In this document: piece by piece, positions 42,360 to 55,092 of the stretch
Layout: each line of letters begins with the position of its first letter
Position numbering within the stretch: position 1 is the first letter of the stretch
From: Prorocentrum cordatum
Taxonomy: Eukaryota > Sar > Dinophyceae > Prorocentrales > Prorocentraceae
DNA: 64,000 bases
Reading direction: 5' to 3'
Assembly (NCBI GenBank): GCA_963575745.1
Contig: CAUYUJ010022083.1
Location: forward strand, 62,501-126,500
Notes under the pieces: model-generated
What the model saw: only the letters and a program-made list of their open reading frames with translations
The model's database searches: none
Told to the model about the DNA's origin: nothing
Translations under genes and position numbers: made by a program

Positions 42360-44450
42360 TGGAGAGCTCTGAGAAAACATGTTTATGCTGTCGTCTTGTT
42401 CCTCTAGCGCTCCAGGGGCGGGGGGGCAGTATTTCTCAAGTGGCGTTCAGGCGGTGGCGTTCCGTGCTGCCCTTGCCTCCGCGTCGGGCGAAGGAAAAAA
42501 CCATGTTGTGCGAATTTCGAGCAGCCCACCAGAGGCTCAGGGGCGGGGAGTGGCAGTCATAATTAACAAGGCGGCTTTGGACATCTGCGTCGCGAGCGCC
42601 CACTCCCCCCCAAAACCCACGCGCCGTCGCCAGCGGGGCGCCCGCTTCAGAACTACGCAGGTGGTGACGACTTGGCCGAATAATATCCTGAGCACGTTGC
42701 CAGTGCGCTGCGCGCCTCTAAATCCACACCGACGTTAATGACGGGGTGGGGGTCGTGCACCAGAATGGTCTTTGGAATGGGCACATTTCGGATTCGATTG
42801 GTTCGGCCCATCGCGAGAGGCTTCTCAACGGTGCAGGCCAGCGTTTTCGTGTACTCTTGGAACATCATCGTGTGTGGGGGCGAACGCACAGGGGGCCGAG
42901 GGCGCCCCCGCGTGTTTTCGGGGGCAATTCGAACTCGAGGATCGACTGCGTGCGCTGCCCGCTCGGCATGGAATGCCTCATCCGATCGTGCTCCCTGCTG
43001 AGACGCTCGGGGGCCCAGCTCCAGCCTGCGCGTGGGCCGCCGCTAAAGGATCACCTACCAGTAGCACTAATCATGCATTGTAACAGGGGCGACCAATGCC
43101 AGGGGGGAGAGGAGGGGGAGAAGCGCGTTGCGTTGGGCAGGGGGGCCATGATGCACGCACTCAGGCACGGACACCGACGTCTCGAAATTTTAGATGTTCT
43201 CCGCCTCCAACTTCAGCGAGTTCAGGCGCTGCGGTTGCTTCGACCACGCCTCGCCCGACGAGATTCTTGAAACTATCGAGCGTGTTCTGCTCAGTGCCGG
43301 CGAACAATTTATTCCGAGGTCAACGCAACTGACCCAGAGTACCAGATGCACTGGTTACGGCGGCGACGGCTTCTGCAAGAACGGGCAGGGATCCGCAGCC
43401 AGAAGCTCGACTGTGGACCGGAGGCGATTGAGGAGATTGAGAGGCAGCTCCGTGAGATATCCACTCGTGTTTGTAAGTTGAGGAGGCAGGCCGCGAGGGG
43501 GGGGGAGGAGGAGGAGGAGGGCACGCTTGGAGGAGTGTCCTGAGCATTGGGGACGTCGCAGATTTGCCGGAGCTATGTCGACCGCCCCGCGTGCCGCATC
43601 ATGCAGGTATGGGCCGAAGCGCAGAGATGGTCGTCTTGCGCGTGCCAGTTCACCTTCCTCTTCGGCGTGGAAGGGGGCGCGGGGGAGGGGCAAGGGCGAG
43701 GGCGTGAGCTGCAGGGGGATCGACTGGGGCGCGTGGAGGGGGGGGCATGGCGAGGATTACTCGTTCTTGGTGGATGAGGAGATGGCTGAGCTTGCCAAAA
43801 GGGAGCTCTCTCAGATGCGTAGATATATCTGGTCGGCTCCCAAGCGACGAGCTGTTCCAGTCTTTTGCGCGCCCCTCGAGCTTTGGCACGTGGTGTTCTG
43901 CCCGAGTTGGCGACGTGCTAAAGTGGGCTGTTTCGGAGCCCCCGCGCAGGCCCCCTGTAAAGTGTTTTTGGGTTTCTGCTGAGCATCGGGCTCCAGGAGA
44001 TCAGATCCCACTGGGCCATTCAAAAAATTGGAACTGTAACCATGGGCCCCGCTCCACAGAAGCCATCGACAGGGGGCCTCTAGGCAAGCGAGTTGTTCGC
44101 ATTCTTCCTGTCCCAGGCAAGGCGTACTTCGCGAGGAAGTTTTGCTGCCTTCCAGGACAGTCTGACTACGGGTTCGTCCGCGGCCGAAGACGAGAGACAT
44201 CCATGCGCGTCCCCGGCGCAGTGTCGTGCCGACTCCGCCGCGCCCGACGGACCTTCTGTATGTGCTTGAAAAAGTTGAGTCATGCGTTCGCCAGCAGCCG
44301 TTGGGGGCGCATGGATGCTGCTGTCGCTTAGGTGCCGAGAAGCGGTTGTTGCTCTGCCTGCTGGGGTTGGGGGTTGGTCGGGTGGGTGTGTGGGTGGGGG
44401 GAGTGCACTGCGACCGCAGCAGGGAGGGCTCATGGCGGGCCCTCACATAG
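42360..44450 (+). mobile_element. LINE 5' part with AP-type endonuclease, decayed (after module A)
   Basis: Plus-strand frames show the endonuclease blocks in order: GVAVIINKAALDICVASAH (about 42540-42600), D-V-N at about 42730 before DGVGVVHQNGLWNG, then SRID (about 42945) and DHLPVAL (about 43050). These are the usual D-x-N, S-x-I-D and D-H blocks of APE-type nucleases of non-LTR elements. A linker with Trp/Arg-rich YWLRRRRLL follows near 43348. Frameshifts at about 42735 and later break the ORF. No palm domain with a Y-x-D-D block is found before the C-terminal part begins at about 44633, so the element has lost its catalytic RT core. Confidence 0.65.
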
Positions 44451-44632
44451 TGCAGGCTTGCAATTGAATTTTTAAGCAGCCGATTGATGACTGGCGCGTG
44501 GATGCACAGCGCAACGATGCATGCAGTGGCGAGTTAGTGGCATCCAGGGAGGGCCACAGAGACGGACTTAGTCTTCAAAATATGCAGACCCCGGTTCGAC
44601 CCTCCCAGAGCCTGCGAAACAGATTTTGAAGC

Positions 44633-47185
44633 GCGATGCGTTGTTGGATGCTAGATTGGGCCCGCGTGGGTTCGGGCAGGACGCGGCCAAGCAAGAGTTT
44701 ATGGTGTTCTTTTGGATGCGCGGTGCATGCCTGGAGGAGAGATTGAGAAAGAGGGGCGGGGTGGATCTCGTGGGCTCCATCAAGGAACAAGCTCGTTACC
44801 CGGCCCCCGGGTGGTTCTTCGGGATACCGCGCGCCATGAAATTGATAGACGTATCACGGCCTCTTGGGTCTCATTCAGATATGGTTCAGTGTGGAAATTC
44901 AAGCGTTTACCATTGCAGGGCTTCGCCTACAGCTCTCTCTTGAACGGCCTCCAGGCCTTCGTGCTGACCGAGTCTGACTATTCTCAGCTGGAGGCCGCTC
45001 TTGCTCGATCCTGTCGAATTGCGATGGCTGGAAAGGCCGTTGGCTGGACGGGCAGCCACCAGCGCGCGATGACGAACGTCGAGCTCTTGAGATTTTGGAA
45101 ACTTTCGATCCCATCCCTGGAGTTGCGTATTCGGCGTGTTCGATTGGTTCAAAGCTGGGCCCAACGGCCCCTCCACCATCTTCAGGTTCTCGGTGCTCTG
45201 TTCGGGGAACTTCTTCTTGAACACTTGGGTCCTCTCACGGCGTCGGGGGGGTTTGCATCCGTCTGCGCGCCCCAGACCTCCGCCGCGTGGCTGAGAAGCT
45301 GGGCCGGGATATATTTGACGGAGTTGCTCAGGACTTCAGGTCGTTGCTCGACGAGGCGACTGCCTCGCTCGTTGCTGGCGTGGATGTCTCTGCTTGCAGA
45401 TTGAGGCAGCGCGCCGTGCCGTGCGAACTGGAGGGGGCGCCGCGCGGACCTGGCGACGCTCAGTGCCTGTGGGAATGCTGGCTCCCCCCCGAGGACAGCC
45501 CAGGGGGATCTTGTGAGACATCATCGAGCACCCGCAGGGGTCTCATGAATCACCTCATGGGCACTAATGGGCTCCGCAGTGTATGCCATGCTGTTGCTCC
45601 TGCCAACGTATCTGATCACTGCAGACAAGTATTCGCATGCAAGGCAAACGCTGCAAGACATGTGACGGGCTCTGTGTTTCGTGGACATTGCCAAACAGTG
45701 GGCCCCTCTTCCTTGAAAGCGGTTATCTCCGTGTCCTCCTTCGCCTGCCCTGTCTGCGAGTTCGACGGCGCGAGCCTCGGCGATTTCTGCGATCACCCCG
45801 GCGCCCGCCTCCAGTATCGGCCGCGCCCACGCGTTGAAGATGCCGGATGGCGAGCCGAGCCAGATGGTCGCGGGGCCTCCATCTTAGCACAGCCCCCCAG
45901 AGAAGAAGCGCCCGAAGGGTCCAGGAGAAGAAGGGTGTGGGGGGCGCCGGCAGAAAGGAGGAGGCGCAGCTTAGTCGGGAACGCGTCGAAGGCGGACGAC
46001 AGGTTGACCCTGTCCCTGGCTCGCGAGGTCGCGGGCCTCAAGAGCGCCGTGCACCGCGGATGCGAGGTGCCAGACGCGCCGGCCGGCCTGGCAGCAGCGG
46101 GCAAGGAAGCAGACGTCAGGCGCAACGCCCAGAGCGCCGAGGTGAAGAAGCTCGAAAAAGATGGCCAGCAAGTCAACCGCAAAGTGCGAGGCCCCCCCCC
46201 CGCGTCCGCGTGGTGATGGAGTCTATCCTGTGCGGCGCTGGCACGTAGCTGCCAGACGGCTCAAAGCAGACGGAGATCATGCTGCGCGACGAGATGAAGG
46301 AGCACTACGCCAGAGGGATCTTCGCGAACGGGATCAAAGCTCAGAAGTTGGGCAGGGTGATCCCGTGCAAAAGGGCGCAGGTGCTGAGGGCGGAGCAGGG
46401 CGAGAAGCGCAAGGCCATCATTTCGTGCAGCTTCCACCGAGACGCGGGCCTCGGCATCGCTCGCTCGAGGCGGCTGGAGCAGTCGATGGAATCCGAGGGG
46501 GGGGGGTCCTCCTGGCAGGCGCGCCCCCGCGCGGGCCACTCGAGAGGGAGTTGGCGGAGGTGGTCGACCCCGAGGAGTAGGTGTAGGCAGCGGCAGCGGT
46601 CAGCAACCGCGCAGTAGCAGCAACCACAATACTTACATAGAGCTCCTCGACATCATAGATGGGCCCAGCGTGCATTCCCAGCAGGCCCTGCTGGGGGCCA
46701 CTCGTTCGTGCTTTCTCCCGCCCAGGACCTCGGGGACCTCGGGGGCTTCTTCGGGGAGCGAGCGATTTCGTAAACTCGTGGCCCGTGGCGCGATCTCATC
46801 AGCAATAATTAATCGACCTGCCCTGAGCACATATGCTGCGGCACTTCTTCCGGGCCCGCATCCAATCACTCCGATTGTATACGCCCCTAGAGCTAAGAAG
46901 GGTTCCAAAGGCGAGGGGGTGGATCGGGGGGCGGCGAGTGGGCATGGGTGACGGGGGCCCCCATGCCTTGGGAGCCTGCGCCCCGCGGGCTGCGTGCCCA
47001 AGAATGGGGATGCAGGACAATGGCCAGTGCCGTTGTCAGCAGAGTGCGCTGGCTGTTTCGATGTCGGGGGGTGCAGAAGCAACCCGACTCAGAGTCCGAT
47101 CGCTGGACATAAGCCTGGTGCAGCGAGCTGTGGCAGTATGACAGAGGTGACGGCAGGATTCCATGAGGTATTCATTCATTCATTC
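44633..47185 (+). mobile_element. Module B: LINE 3' part
   Basis: Same arrangement as in module A. Frame 44712-45404 includes FAYSSLLNGLQAFVLTESDY and LELRIRRVRLVQSWAQRP. The C-terminal Cys/His-rich part is open from about 45287 (a GTG, so not necessarily the true start) to 46216 (MNHLMGTNGLRSVCH, DHCRQVFACKANAARHV, FACPVCEFDGASLGDFCDH). The frame changes near a G run at about 45245. A further segment (LRDEMKEHYARGIFANGI, about 46281) continues the similarity. (ATTC)n at 47170-47186 resembles a LINE tail. Confidence 0.65.
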
Positions 47186-47467
47186 CTCCCTTCCCTCCCT
47201 CTATCTTCTTCCCTCCCTCTCCCTCGCTAACTCCATCGCTTTATCTCGCCACCTTCTCCCCCCCCCGCCCGCGCTGCAACGCGCACCTCGGAAGTCAACC
47301 GTGCCGCGCGTCGGCCTCCAGACCGCCACTTGAGAACCCCTTCCCCCCGCTCTCTCGAAATAGTGATGGCCATGGTGGACGCATAGTGTACTTTGGCCGT
47401 CCGTCCCAAGCATTTAGGCAGACATGGAGCATCTTCCACGTTGCTTGAATTCCACACGCGCGGAAAC

Positions 47468-47896
47468 ATGCAAGCGTCGGGCCATTTTTTTCGGTTCCGT
47501 GGGATGACGGTCCAGATGACATTATGGACCGCGTGGTCCGCTGTCGCGGTCGTTATCAGTCTCAGCGTACCCATGGCGACTTCGATCGGTGTGAGCTCCA
47601 CGCTGGAGTGCGCAGATGGCGACGCCCAAATTATTGCGTTTGCCAGCGGCATCGGCGTCAATAGTAGTGGTTGTGCTGAGGTGAAATCGTATTGCAACGC
47701 CGAGGCCGTTCCCGACGCCGCTCCCGGCGCTGGCGTTCTCATGTTGAAGGTATCATGTTGTCGAACGGTGGTTTTTGTGTCTCCTAGATCCGGCCGTGGC
47801 AGTGGGCCATACGTTGAATTATGCCGTTCCCAGATGTGCAGTGCAGCTGCTCCAAAATTGTTCGATGCGTGGGCCCTGGAACGGGCGTTTTTCTGA
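47468..47896 (+). CDS. Module B: short secreted Cys-rich ORF
   Basis: ATG 47468, with an alternative ATG at 47504 directly before the signal-like segment ([18 protein letters not shown], then PMATSIG). The mature part reads [35 protein letters not shown] and LKVSCC, with six cysteines. After SCC the frame loses protein texture. B and C differ by a one-base indel at about 47772-47777, so an intron or the end of the gene probably lies there. The relict spliced leader begins 65 bp after this ORF's stop. Function is unknown. It could be an upstream exon of the next gene or a separate small secreted protein. Confidence 0.5.
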   Translation: MQASGHFFRFRGMTVQMTLWTAWSAVAVVISLSVPMATSIGVSSTLECADGDAQIIAFASGIGVNSSGCAEVKSYCNAEAVPDAAPGAGVLMLKVSCCRTVVFVSPRSGRGSGPYVELCRSQMCSAAAPKLFDAWALERAFF

Positions 47897-47960
47897 CGGC
47901 TCCGAGGCCCGGCGAGGGACCCTTGGAGGCCGAAAGCAGCCCAAAACCGCCCGCTCCCAT

Positions 47961-47982
47961 TCCGTGGCCATTGTGGCTCAAG
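47961..47982 (+). other. Relict spliced-leader sequence, copy B
   Basis: 22 bases (TCCGTGGCCATTG ... GGCTCAAG) differ from the dinoflagellate spliced leader, from memory, at two positions. The ATG of the following ORF is 73 bp downstream. Such relics arise when a trans-spliced mRNA is reverse-transcribed and reinserted. Confidence 0.8.
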
Positions 47983-48054
47983 GTGAACGCGTCGCGTTGG
48001 ATCGTCGCTACTGAACATTCATTGCTGCACTTTTTGGCGTTCGTCATCACAAAC

Positions 48055-49446
48055 ATGGTACACAGACTGATCTTTCCCGCGGCATTCGCGCTCGCTTACA
48101 TTGTTGGCGCCGATATGCAGCTCATGCAGATGTCAGTGAATGGGTCGGACGGTATGGACGCCGCAGGGCTACGGACTGAAGCAGTGTGTGAGCTGGGATG
48201 CACGCATTGTGGGTATAATTGGTACACCATGCACTGGAATTCTGGTAGTCCGACTATTCATTGGGGCAAGTATTGCAACTGCTGCGGTGGAACCCAAGGA
48301 CAGCAAGACGTGTGCAAATACGTTTGCACGGGACGGACGACGCCGTACCCGACGCCGTACCCGACGCCGTACCCGACGCCGTACCCGACGCCGAAGCCGA
48401 CGCCGTAGCCGACGCCGTACCCGACGCCGTACCCGACGCCGAAGCCGACGCCGAAGCCGACGCCGTACCCGACGCCGAACCCGACGCCTAACCCGACGCC
48501 GAACCCGACGCCGTACCCGACGCCGAAGCCGACACCGAACCCGACGCCGAACCCGACGCCGTACCCGACGCCGAAGCCGACGCCGAACCCGACGCCGAAC
48601 CCGACGCCGTACCCGACGCCGAAGCCAACGCCGAACCCGACGCCTTACCCGACGCCCTACCCCACGCCCTACCCCACAGCTTTCCCAACGTCTTACCCCA
48701 CGGTTTTCCCGACGCCTTACCCCACGGCCTTCCCGACGCCCTACCCGACGGCTTTCCCGACGGCCTACCCCACGGCTTTCCCGACTTCCTACCCGACGTC
48801 CTTCCCGACGCCCTTCCCGACGCCCAGCCCGACGCCCAGTCCGACGTATCCTTTGGGTTGGCCGACGCCAAGTCCAACGTTTCTTCCCGCAGCTCCCATG
48901 GCGGGCGGAGCCGCCGGAGGCGTGGCTGCCACCGGCGATCCGCACCTTCAAAACGTTCACGGCGAGCGGTTCGATTTAATGAAGCCGGGCAAACATGTTC
49001 TGATAAACATCCCTCGTGGAGTGAGCGCTGATGACGCATTGCTTCGGGTGCAGGCCGATGCGCGTCGATCGGGTGGAAGTTGTTCGGATATGTATTTCAA
49101 AGAATTGAACATTACAGGCTCTTGGGCAGAGGCTAAGCAAGTTGGAGGGTATCACTACAGCGTACGGCAAAACGCCGTGACGATTCCGCAATGGGTCGTT
49201 GTTGGTCCTGTCGAGCTGAAAGTCGTCCACGGACGCACAGAGAGTGGCAACTTGTACTTGAATGTGCATGTGAAGCATTTGGGGCGATCAGGATTTCCCG
49301 TCGGAGGCTTGCTTGGGGAAGACGACCACAAAGAGGTGATGACTCCCCCGGCGTCTTGTACCAAGCGCACGTCTTTGCTGAAAGTGGTGACGAGTGGCCA
49401 GGCACCTTCCTCCGAGTCGCCACTTGCAATAGCAACCTTCGCGTGA
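48055..49446 (+). pseudogene. Module B: secreted Pro-Thr-repeat protein with VWD-like domain, one nonsense codon
   Basis: ATG 48055 opens a clear signal peptide ([19 protein letters not shown]). Next come a Cys-rich head ([34 protein letters not shown]), a P-x-P-T repeat (48341-48850), and a C-terminal domain of about 180 residues starting [16 protein letters not shown]. The GDPH-x5-G-x2-FD start resembles the VWD domain; I recall such GDPH proteins as frequent in dinoflagellates. A single TAG at 48406-48408 (TAC in neighbouring units) interrupts the repeat; otherwise the frame is open to 49446. The likely destination is the cell surface or extracellular space, from the signal peptide and the mucin-like linker. 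Confidence 0.7.
48341..48850 (+). repeat. 12-bp coding repeat, module B
   Basis: About 42 units of CCGTACCCGACG type. They carry the TAG at 48406. Confidence 0.95.
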
Positions 49447-50029
49447 CCATGCGGGATGCTTGAGAAGTGGGTATATGACAAGCAAGTGCGCCATTTCGGG
49501 CGACGCATGCGGCAGTGCTTTCCAGTGCAAAGGAGAGCTGGCTCTTTTACAGGGCTTCTGAGACTTCTGTGCATGGTTTGTGCCACCTTGCACCACTCTC
49601 AGCGGCTGTCTGGCAGCATCTTGTTGCCACTCCGATGCTCCCGTTGCTCGCCGAATCGAGCTGGCATCCCTGCCAGCCGACCTGCTCCGACCTGCAACGG
49701 CTGACAAATAGTGGCTACTTCCCAGGACAGTCGTTCGCTAGCTTCAAGGGGCTGAGACCAAGGGGGCTTGCTTCCTCCGCCCTCCCTCCCCCTCCCATCC
49801 CTTTCCTTCCCAGTCTGCATCCTGTGTCCTCCTTTGACCCTCCGCATGTCAGGCTGCTTGCGCCAACCTCGGCCACCGCGCAGCAGCATAGCGGGGCGTA
49901 GATCGAGTTTGCAGCCCGTTCCAGTTCAGTACCTTGTTCGAGCAAGCGCCGTTCTGGAGTACCCTCTCTTTTTTCTTGGTTGTTTCCGCGGCCGTCTTTG
50001 AGACAATGTTTGGGCATCGTAAGGTCCTC

Positions 50030-52515
50030 TTGGGCCGAATCTGAGCCATATTGGGCTGTCCTGGGGCCCTCTTGCATGGCGTTTGGGCAATCCTGGGGCC
50101 GACCTTGGCAGCCTTGAGGGCGGTTTGTGGCCGTCTTGGGGCTTTTTGTTGGGGGCCTCGTGGGCCGTCTTCGACGGCTCTCAGGTCTTCTTGGACTATC
50201 CTCGGGCCGTGTTGGGCCGGGGTGGGCCGTCCTGAGGCTCTCTCCTTGGGCCGTCTTGGGGTTGTTTGTGGCTATCTTGGGGCTTTTTGTTGGGGGCCTC
50301 GTGGGCCGTTTTCGACGGCTCTCAGGGCCTCTTGGATTGTCCTTGGGCCGTGTTGGGCCGGGGTGGGCCGTCCTGAGGCTCTCTCCTTGGGCCGTGTTGT
50401 GCCGTCTTGGGCCGTGTTGGACCGATTACGACCACTTCGGACTGTTCAGCAACTGCTTCGGTCAGATTACAACCACTGGAAACAGACTGATCGCAACCTG
50501 AAGGATTCCTGCACACATCTATGTGGAGACCACCGGATTGCAACCGCTCCAAGAGTTTCTGCAGAGCTTCTCTTCTGCAGAGCTTCCGCAGAGCTTCTGC
50601 AGAGCTTCTGAGGAGCTTCTGAGGAGCTTCTGAAGAGCTTCTGCAGAGCTTCCGCAGAGCTTCCGCAGAGCCTAAGCAGGCCCCTCAGGAATCTGCTGAT
50701 TTGTAGGATCTCCCGGATTTTTTTTGGATTCTCTCGGAGGCCTTCTCTGGAATCTGGCAAGGAGTTCTTATGATTGCCTAGGAGGCCCTCTCAGGAATCT
50801 GGCAATTGGTAGGATCCCCTGGAATTACTCGGGTTCTCTCGGAGGCCCTCCCAGGAATCGGAGCAATTGGTGGGGCCCCGTCGCATTCGTAGGATTGCAT
50901 AGGAGGCCCTCTTAGGAATCTGGCAATTGGTAGGATCGTTAAGAATTCTTGTGGTTCCTCTATAGACCCTCCCAGGCATCTGAAACATTGGTAGGATCCT
51001 TGGGAATTTCTAGGATTGCCTAGGAGGAGGCCCTCTTAGGAATCCAGCAATTGGTAGGATCCTTAGGAATTCCTAGTGTTACTTGGGTGGCCCTCTCACG
51101 AATCTGGAAATTGATAGGATCCCTGGGAATTCCTTGGACTCCTGAGGAGGCCCTCCCAGAAATTTGGGAAGTGGTAGGATCCGTAGGAATTCTTAAAATT
51201 CTTACGGATCCTTCTCACGACTCTGGCAATGAGTAGGATCCTTGGGAATTCCTAGGATTCCCTCGGAGGCCCTCCCAGGAATCTGGGAATTTGTAGGATC
51301 CGTGGGAATTCTCCAGTTTCCCGAAGAGACCCTCTTAGGATTCTGGCGAATTCCTCAGGCGAATCACATCGGAATCGTATGCGAATCACATTGGAGTCGT
51401 GTACGAATCACATAGGTATCGTATACAGACCGCGTAGGAACCGTACACGAATCACATGGGAATCGTATACGGATCATGGCCACGTTCGAGCTCGAGTACA
51501 TGTGTTTAGCTGAGATCATGATCGGCCGTCGGTGGCCGGACCGATCGCAACCGCTTCTTCAGATTCTCATTGGCCGGCTTCAGGGAGAAGGGAGTTCAGT
51601 GTACCCAGAATCGCTCTTATGATCTCCCTCTCTCTCTCTCTCCCTTAATCGACATCTTATTGAAGCGACCCAAAAACATCGCAGTAACTTTGGACCGATC
51701 GCAATTGGTTGCTCTCAGGAATCCGTTGATTTGTAGGATATCCTGGAATGTTTAGGATTCCCTCGGAGGCCTTCTCTGGAATCTGGCACTTGTTCGTCGG
51801 ACTCCGTAGGATTGCCTAGAAGTCCCTTTCAGGAATCTGGCAAATGGTAGGATCTCTTGGAATTCCTGGGGGTCCCGAAGAGGCCCTCCCAGGAATCTGA
51901 GCAATTGGTGGGGCCCCGTCGCATTCTTAGGATTGCGTAGGAGGTCCTCTTAGGAATCTGGAAATTGGTAGGATCGTTAAGAATTCTTGTGGTTCCTTTG
52001 GAGGCCCCCACCAGGCATCTGAAAAATTGGTAGGATCCTTGGGAATTTCTAGGATTGCCGAGGAGGCCCTCTTAGGAATCCAGCAAATGGCAGAATACTT
52101 AGAATATCGCAGGATTCCCTCAGAGGCCCTCTCACGAGTCTGGGAATTGAAAGGATCCCCGGGAATCCCTAGGACTCCTGAGGAGCCCCCCCCAGAAATT
52201 TGGCAAATTGCAGGATCCGTCGGAATTCTGAAAATCTCTTACGGATGCTTCTCAAAATTCTGGCAATGAGTAGGATCCTTGGGAATTCCTAGGATTCCCT
52301 CGGAGGCCCTCCCAGAAATCTGGGAATGTGTAGGATCCGTGGGAACTCTTCAGTTTCCCGAAAAGACCCTCTTAGGATTCTGGCGAACTCCGCAGACGAA
52401 TCACATCGGAGTCGTATGCGAATCACATGGGAGTCGTGTACGAATCACATAGGAAACGCATGCGAACCGCATAGGGACCGCATACGGGTCACATGGGAAA
52501 CGTATGCGGATCATG
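50030..52515. repeat. Module B satellite block
   Basis: Same order as in module A: GGCCGTCTTGGGG units (50030-50430, with an extra internal duplication of about 130 bp), 11-bp units (50565-50685), 60-bp block 1 (50690-51345), 22-bp units (51358-51470), (CT)n (51626-51642, shorter than in A), 60-bp block 2 (51713-52380) and 22-bp units (52395-52510). Confidence 0.9.
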
Positions 52516-52809
52516 GCCACGTCGAGCTCGAGTACATGTAGCTGAGATTGTGATCGGCCGTTGGTGATCGGACCGATCGCAACCGCTTCTTCAGATTCTC
52601 TCTGGCCGGCTTCAGGGAGTTCAGTGCGCGCAGAACCGCTATGACTATCTCTATCTGAACAGACGCCTTATTGAAACGGCCCAAAAGCATCGCAACCATT
52701 TCGGACCGATCGCAACTGGTCGTGATCAGTCCGAAGTGGTCGACGATCGGTCCGAAGAGGTTGCGATCGGCCCCCATCGCGGGGCGGGGGGGGGGCGGCC
52801 CAGAGGGCA

Positions 52810-54910
52810 CTGCTGGAGAGCTCCGAGAAAACATGTTTATGCTGTCTTCTTGTTCCTCTAGCGCTCCAGGGGCGGGGGGGGGGCAGTATTTCTCAAATGG
52901 CGTTCAGGCGGTGGCGTTCCGTGCTGCCCTTGCCTCCGCGTCGGGCGAAGGAAAAAACCATGTTGTGCGAATTTCGAGCAGCCCACCAGAGGCTCAGGGG
53001 CGGGGAGTGGCAGTCATAATTAACAAGGCGGCTTTGGACATCTGCGTCGCGAGCGCCCACTTTCCCCCAAAACCCACGCGCCGTCGCCAGCGGGGCGCCT
53101 GCTTCAGAACTACGCAGGTGGTGACGACTTGGCCGAATAATATCCTGAGCACGTTGCCAGTGCGCTGCGCGCCTCTAAATCTACACCGACGTTAATGACG
53201 GGGCGGGGGTCGTGCACCAGAATGGTCTGTGGAATGGGCGCATTTCGGATTCGATTGGTTCGGCCCATCGCGAGAGGCTTCCCAACGGTGCAGGCCAGCG
53301 TTTTCGTGTACTCTTGGAACATCATCGTGTGTGGGGGCGAACGCACAGGGGGCCGAGGGCGCCCCCGCGTGTTTCCGGGGGCAATTCGAACTCGAGGATC
53401 GACTGCGTGCGCTGCCCGCTCGGCATGGAACGCCTCATCCGATCGTGCTCCCTGCTGAGACGCTCGGGGGCCCAGCTCCAGCCTGCGCGTGGGCCGCCGC
53501 CAAAGGATCACCTACCAGTAGCACTAATCATGCATTGTAACAGGGGCGACCAATGCCAGGGGGGAGAGGAGGGGGAGAAGCACGTTGCATTGGGCAGGGA
53601 GGCCATGATGCACGCACTCAGGCACGGACACCGACGTCTCGAAATTTTAGATGTTCTCCGCCTCCAACTTCAGCGAGTTCAGGCGCGGCGGTTGCTCGAC
53701 CACGCCTCGCCCGACGAGATTCTTGAAACTATCGAGCGTGTCCTGCTCAGTGCCGGCGAACAATTTATTCCGAGGGCAACGCAACAAACCCAGAGTGCCA
53801 GATGTATTGGTTATGGCGGCGGCGGCTTCTGCAAGAACGGGCAGGGGTCCGCAGCCGGAAGCTCGACTGTGGACCGGAGGCGATTGAGGAGATTGAGAGG
53901 CAGCTCCGTGAGATATCCACTCGCGTTTGTAAGTTGAGGGGGCAGGCCATGATGGGGGGAGGAGGAGGAGGAGGGCGCGTTTGGAGGAGTGTCTTGAGCA
54001 TTGGGGACGTCGCAGATTTGCCGGAGCTATGTCGACCGCCCCGCGCGCCGCATCATGCAGGTATGGGCCGAAGCGCAGAGATGGTCGTCTTGCGCGTGCC
54101 AGTTCACCTTCCTCTTCGGCGTGGAAGGGGGCGCGGGGGAGGGGCAAGGGCGAGGGCGTGAGCTGCAGGGGGATCGACTGGGGCGCGTGGAGGGAGGGGC
54201 ATGGCGAGGATTACTCGTTCTTGGTGGATGAGGAGATGGCTGAGCTTGCCAAAAGGGACCTCTCTCAGATGCGTAGATATATCCGGTCGGCTCCCGAGCG
54301 ACGAGCTGTTCCAGTCTTTTGCGCGCCCCTCGAGCTTTGGCGCGTGGTGTTCTGCCCGAGTTGGCGACGTGCCAAAGTGGGCTGTTTCGGAGCCCCCGCG
54401 CAGGCACCCTGTAAAGTTTTTTTTGGGTTTCTGCTGAGCATCGGACTCCAGGAGATCAGATCCCACCGGGCCATTCAAAACATTGGAACTGTAGCCATGG
54501 GCCCCGCTCCACAAAAGCCATCGACAGGGGGCCTCTAGGCAAGCGAGTTGTCCGCGTTCTTCCTGTCCCAGGCAAGGCGTACTTCGCGAGGAAGTTTCGC
54601 TGCCTTCCAGGACAGTCTGACTACGGGTTCGTCCGCGGCCGAAGACGAGAGACATCCATGCATGTCCCCGGCGCAGTGTTGTGCCGACTCCGCCGCGCCC
54701 GACGGACCTTCTGTATGTGCTTGAAAAAGTTGAGTCATGCGTTCGCCAGCAGCCGTTGGGGGCGCATGGATGCTGCTGTCGCTTAGGTGCCGAGAAGCGG
54801 TTGTTGCTCTGCCTGCTGGGGTTGGGGGTTGGTCGGGTGGGTGGGTGGGTGGGGGGATTGCACTGCGACCGCGCGCAGCAGGGAGGGCTCATGGCGGGCC
54901 CTTACGTAGT
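52810..54910 (+). mobile_element. LINE 5' part with AP-type endonuclease, decayed (after module B)
   Basis: Second copy of the endonuclease half. GVAVIINKAALDICVASAH lies near 53010, DVND near 53190, SRID near 53400 and DHLPVAL near 53505. The frame from about 53195 is open to 53937 through the linker (EILETIERVLLSAGEQFIP), longer than in the copy after A. A further segment (WLWRRRLLQERAGVRSRKL, about 53808) and a frame at 53981-54538 (ELAKRDLSQMRRYIRSAPER) follow. Again no RT palm is visible before the 3' part of module C. Confidence 0.65.
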
Positions 54911-55092
54911 GCAGGCTTGTAATTGAACTTTCAAGCAGCCGATTGATGACTGGCGCGTGGATGCACAGCGCAACGATGTATGCAGTGGCGAGTTAGTGGC
55001 ATCCAGGGAGGGCCGCAGAGACGGACTTAGCCTTCAAAATATGCAGACCCCGGTTCGACCCTCCCAGAGCCTGCGAAACAGATTTGGAAGCG

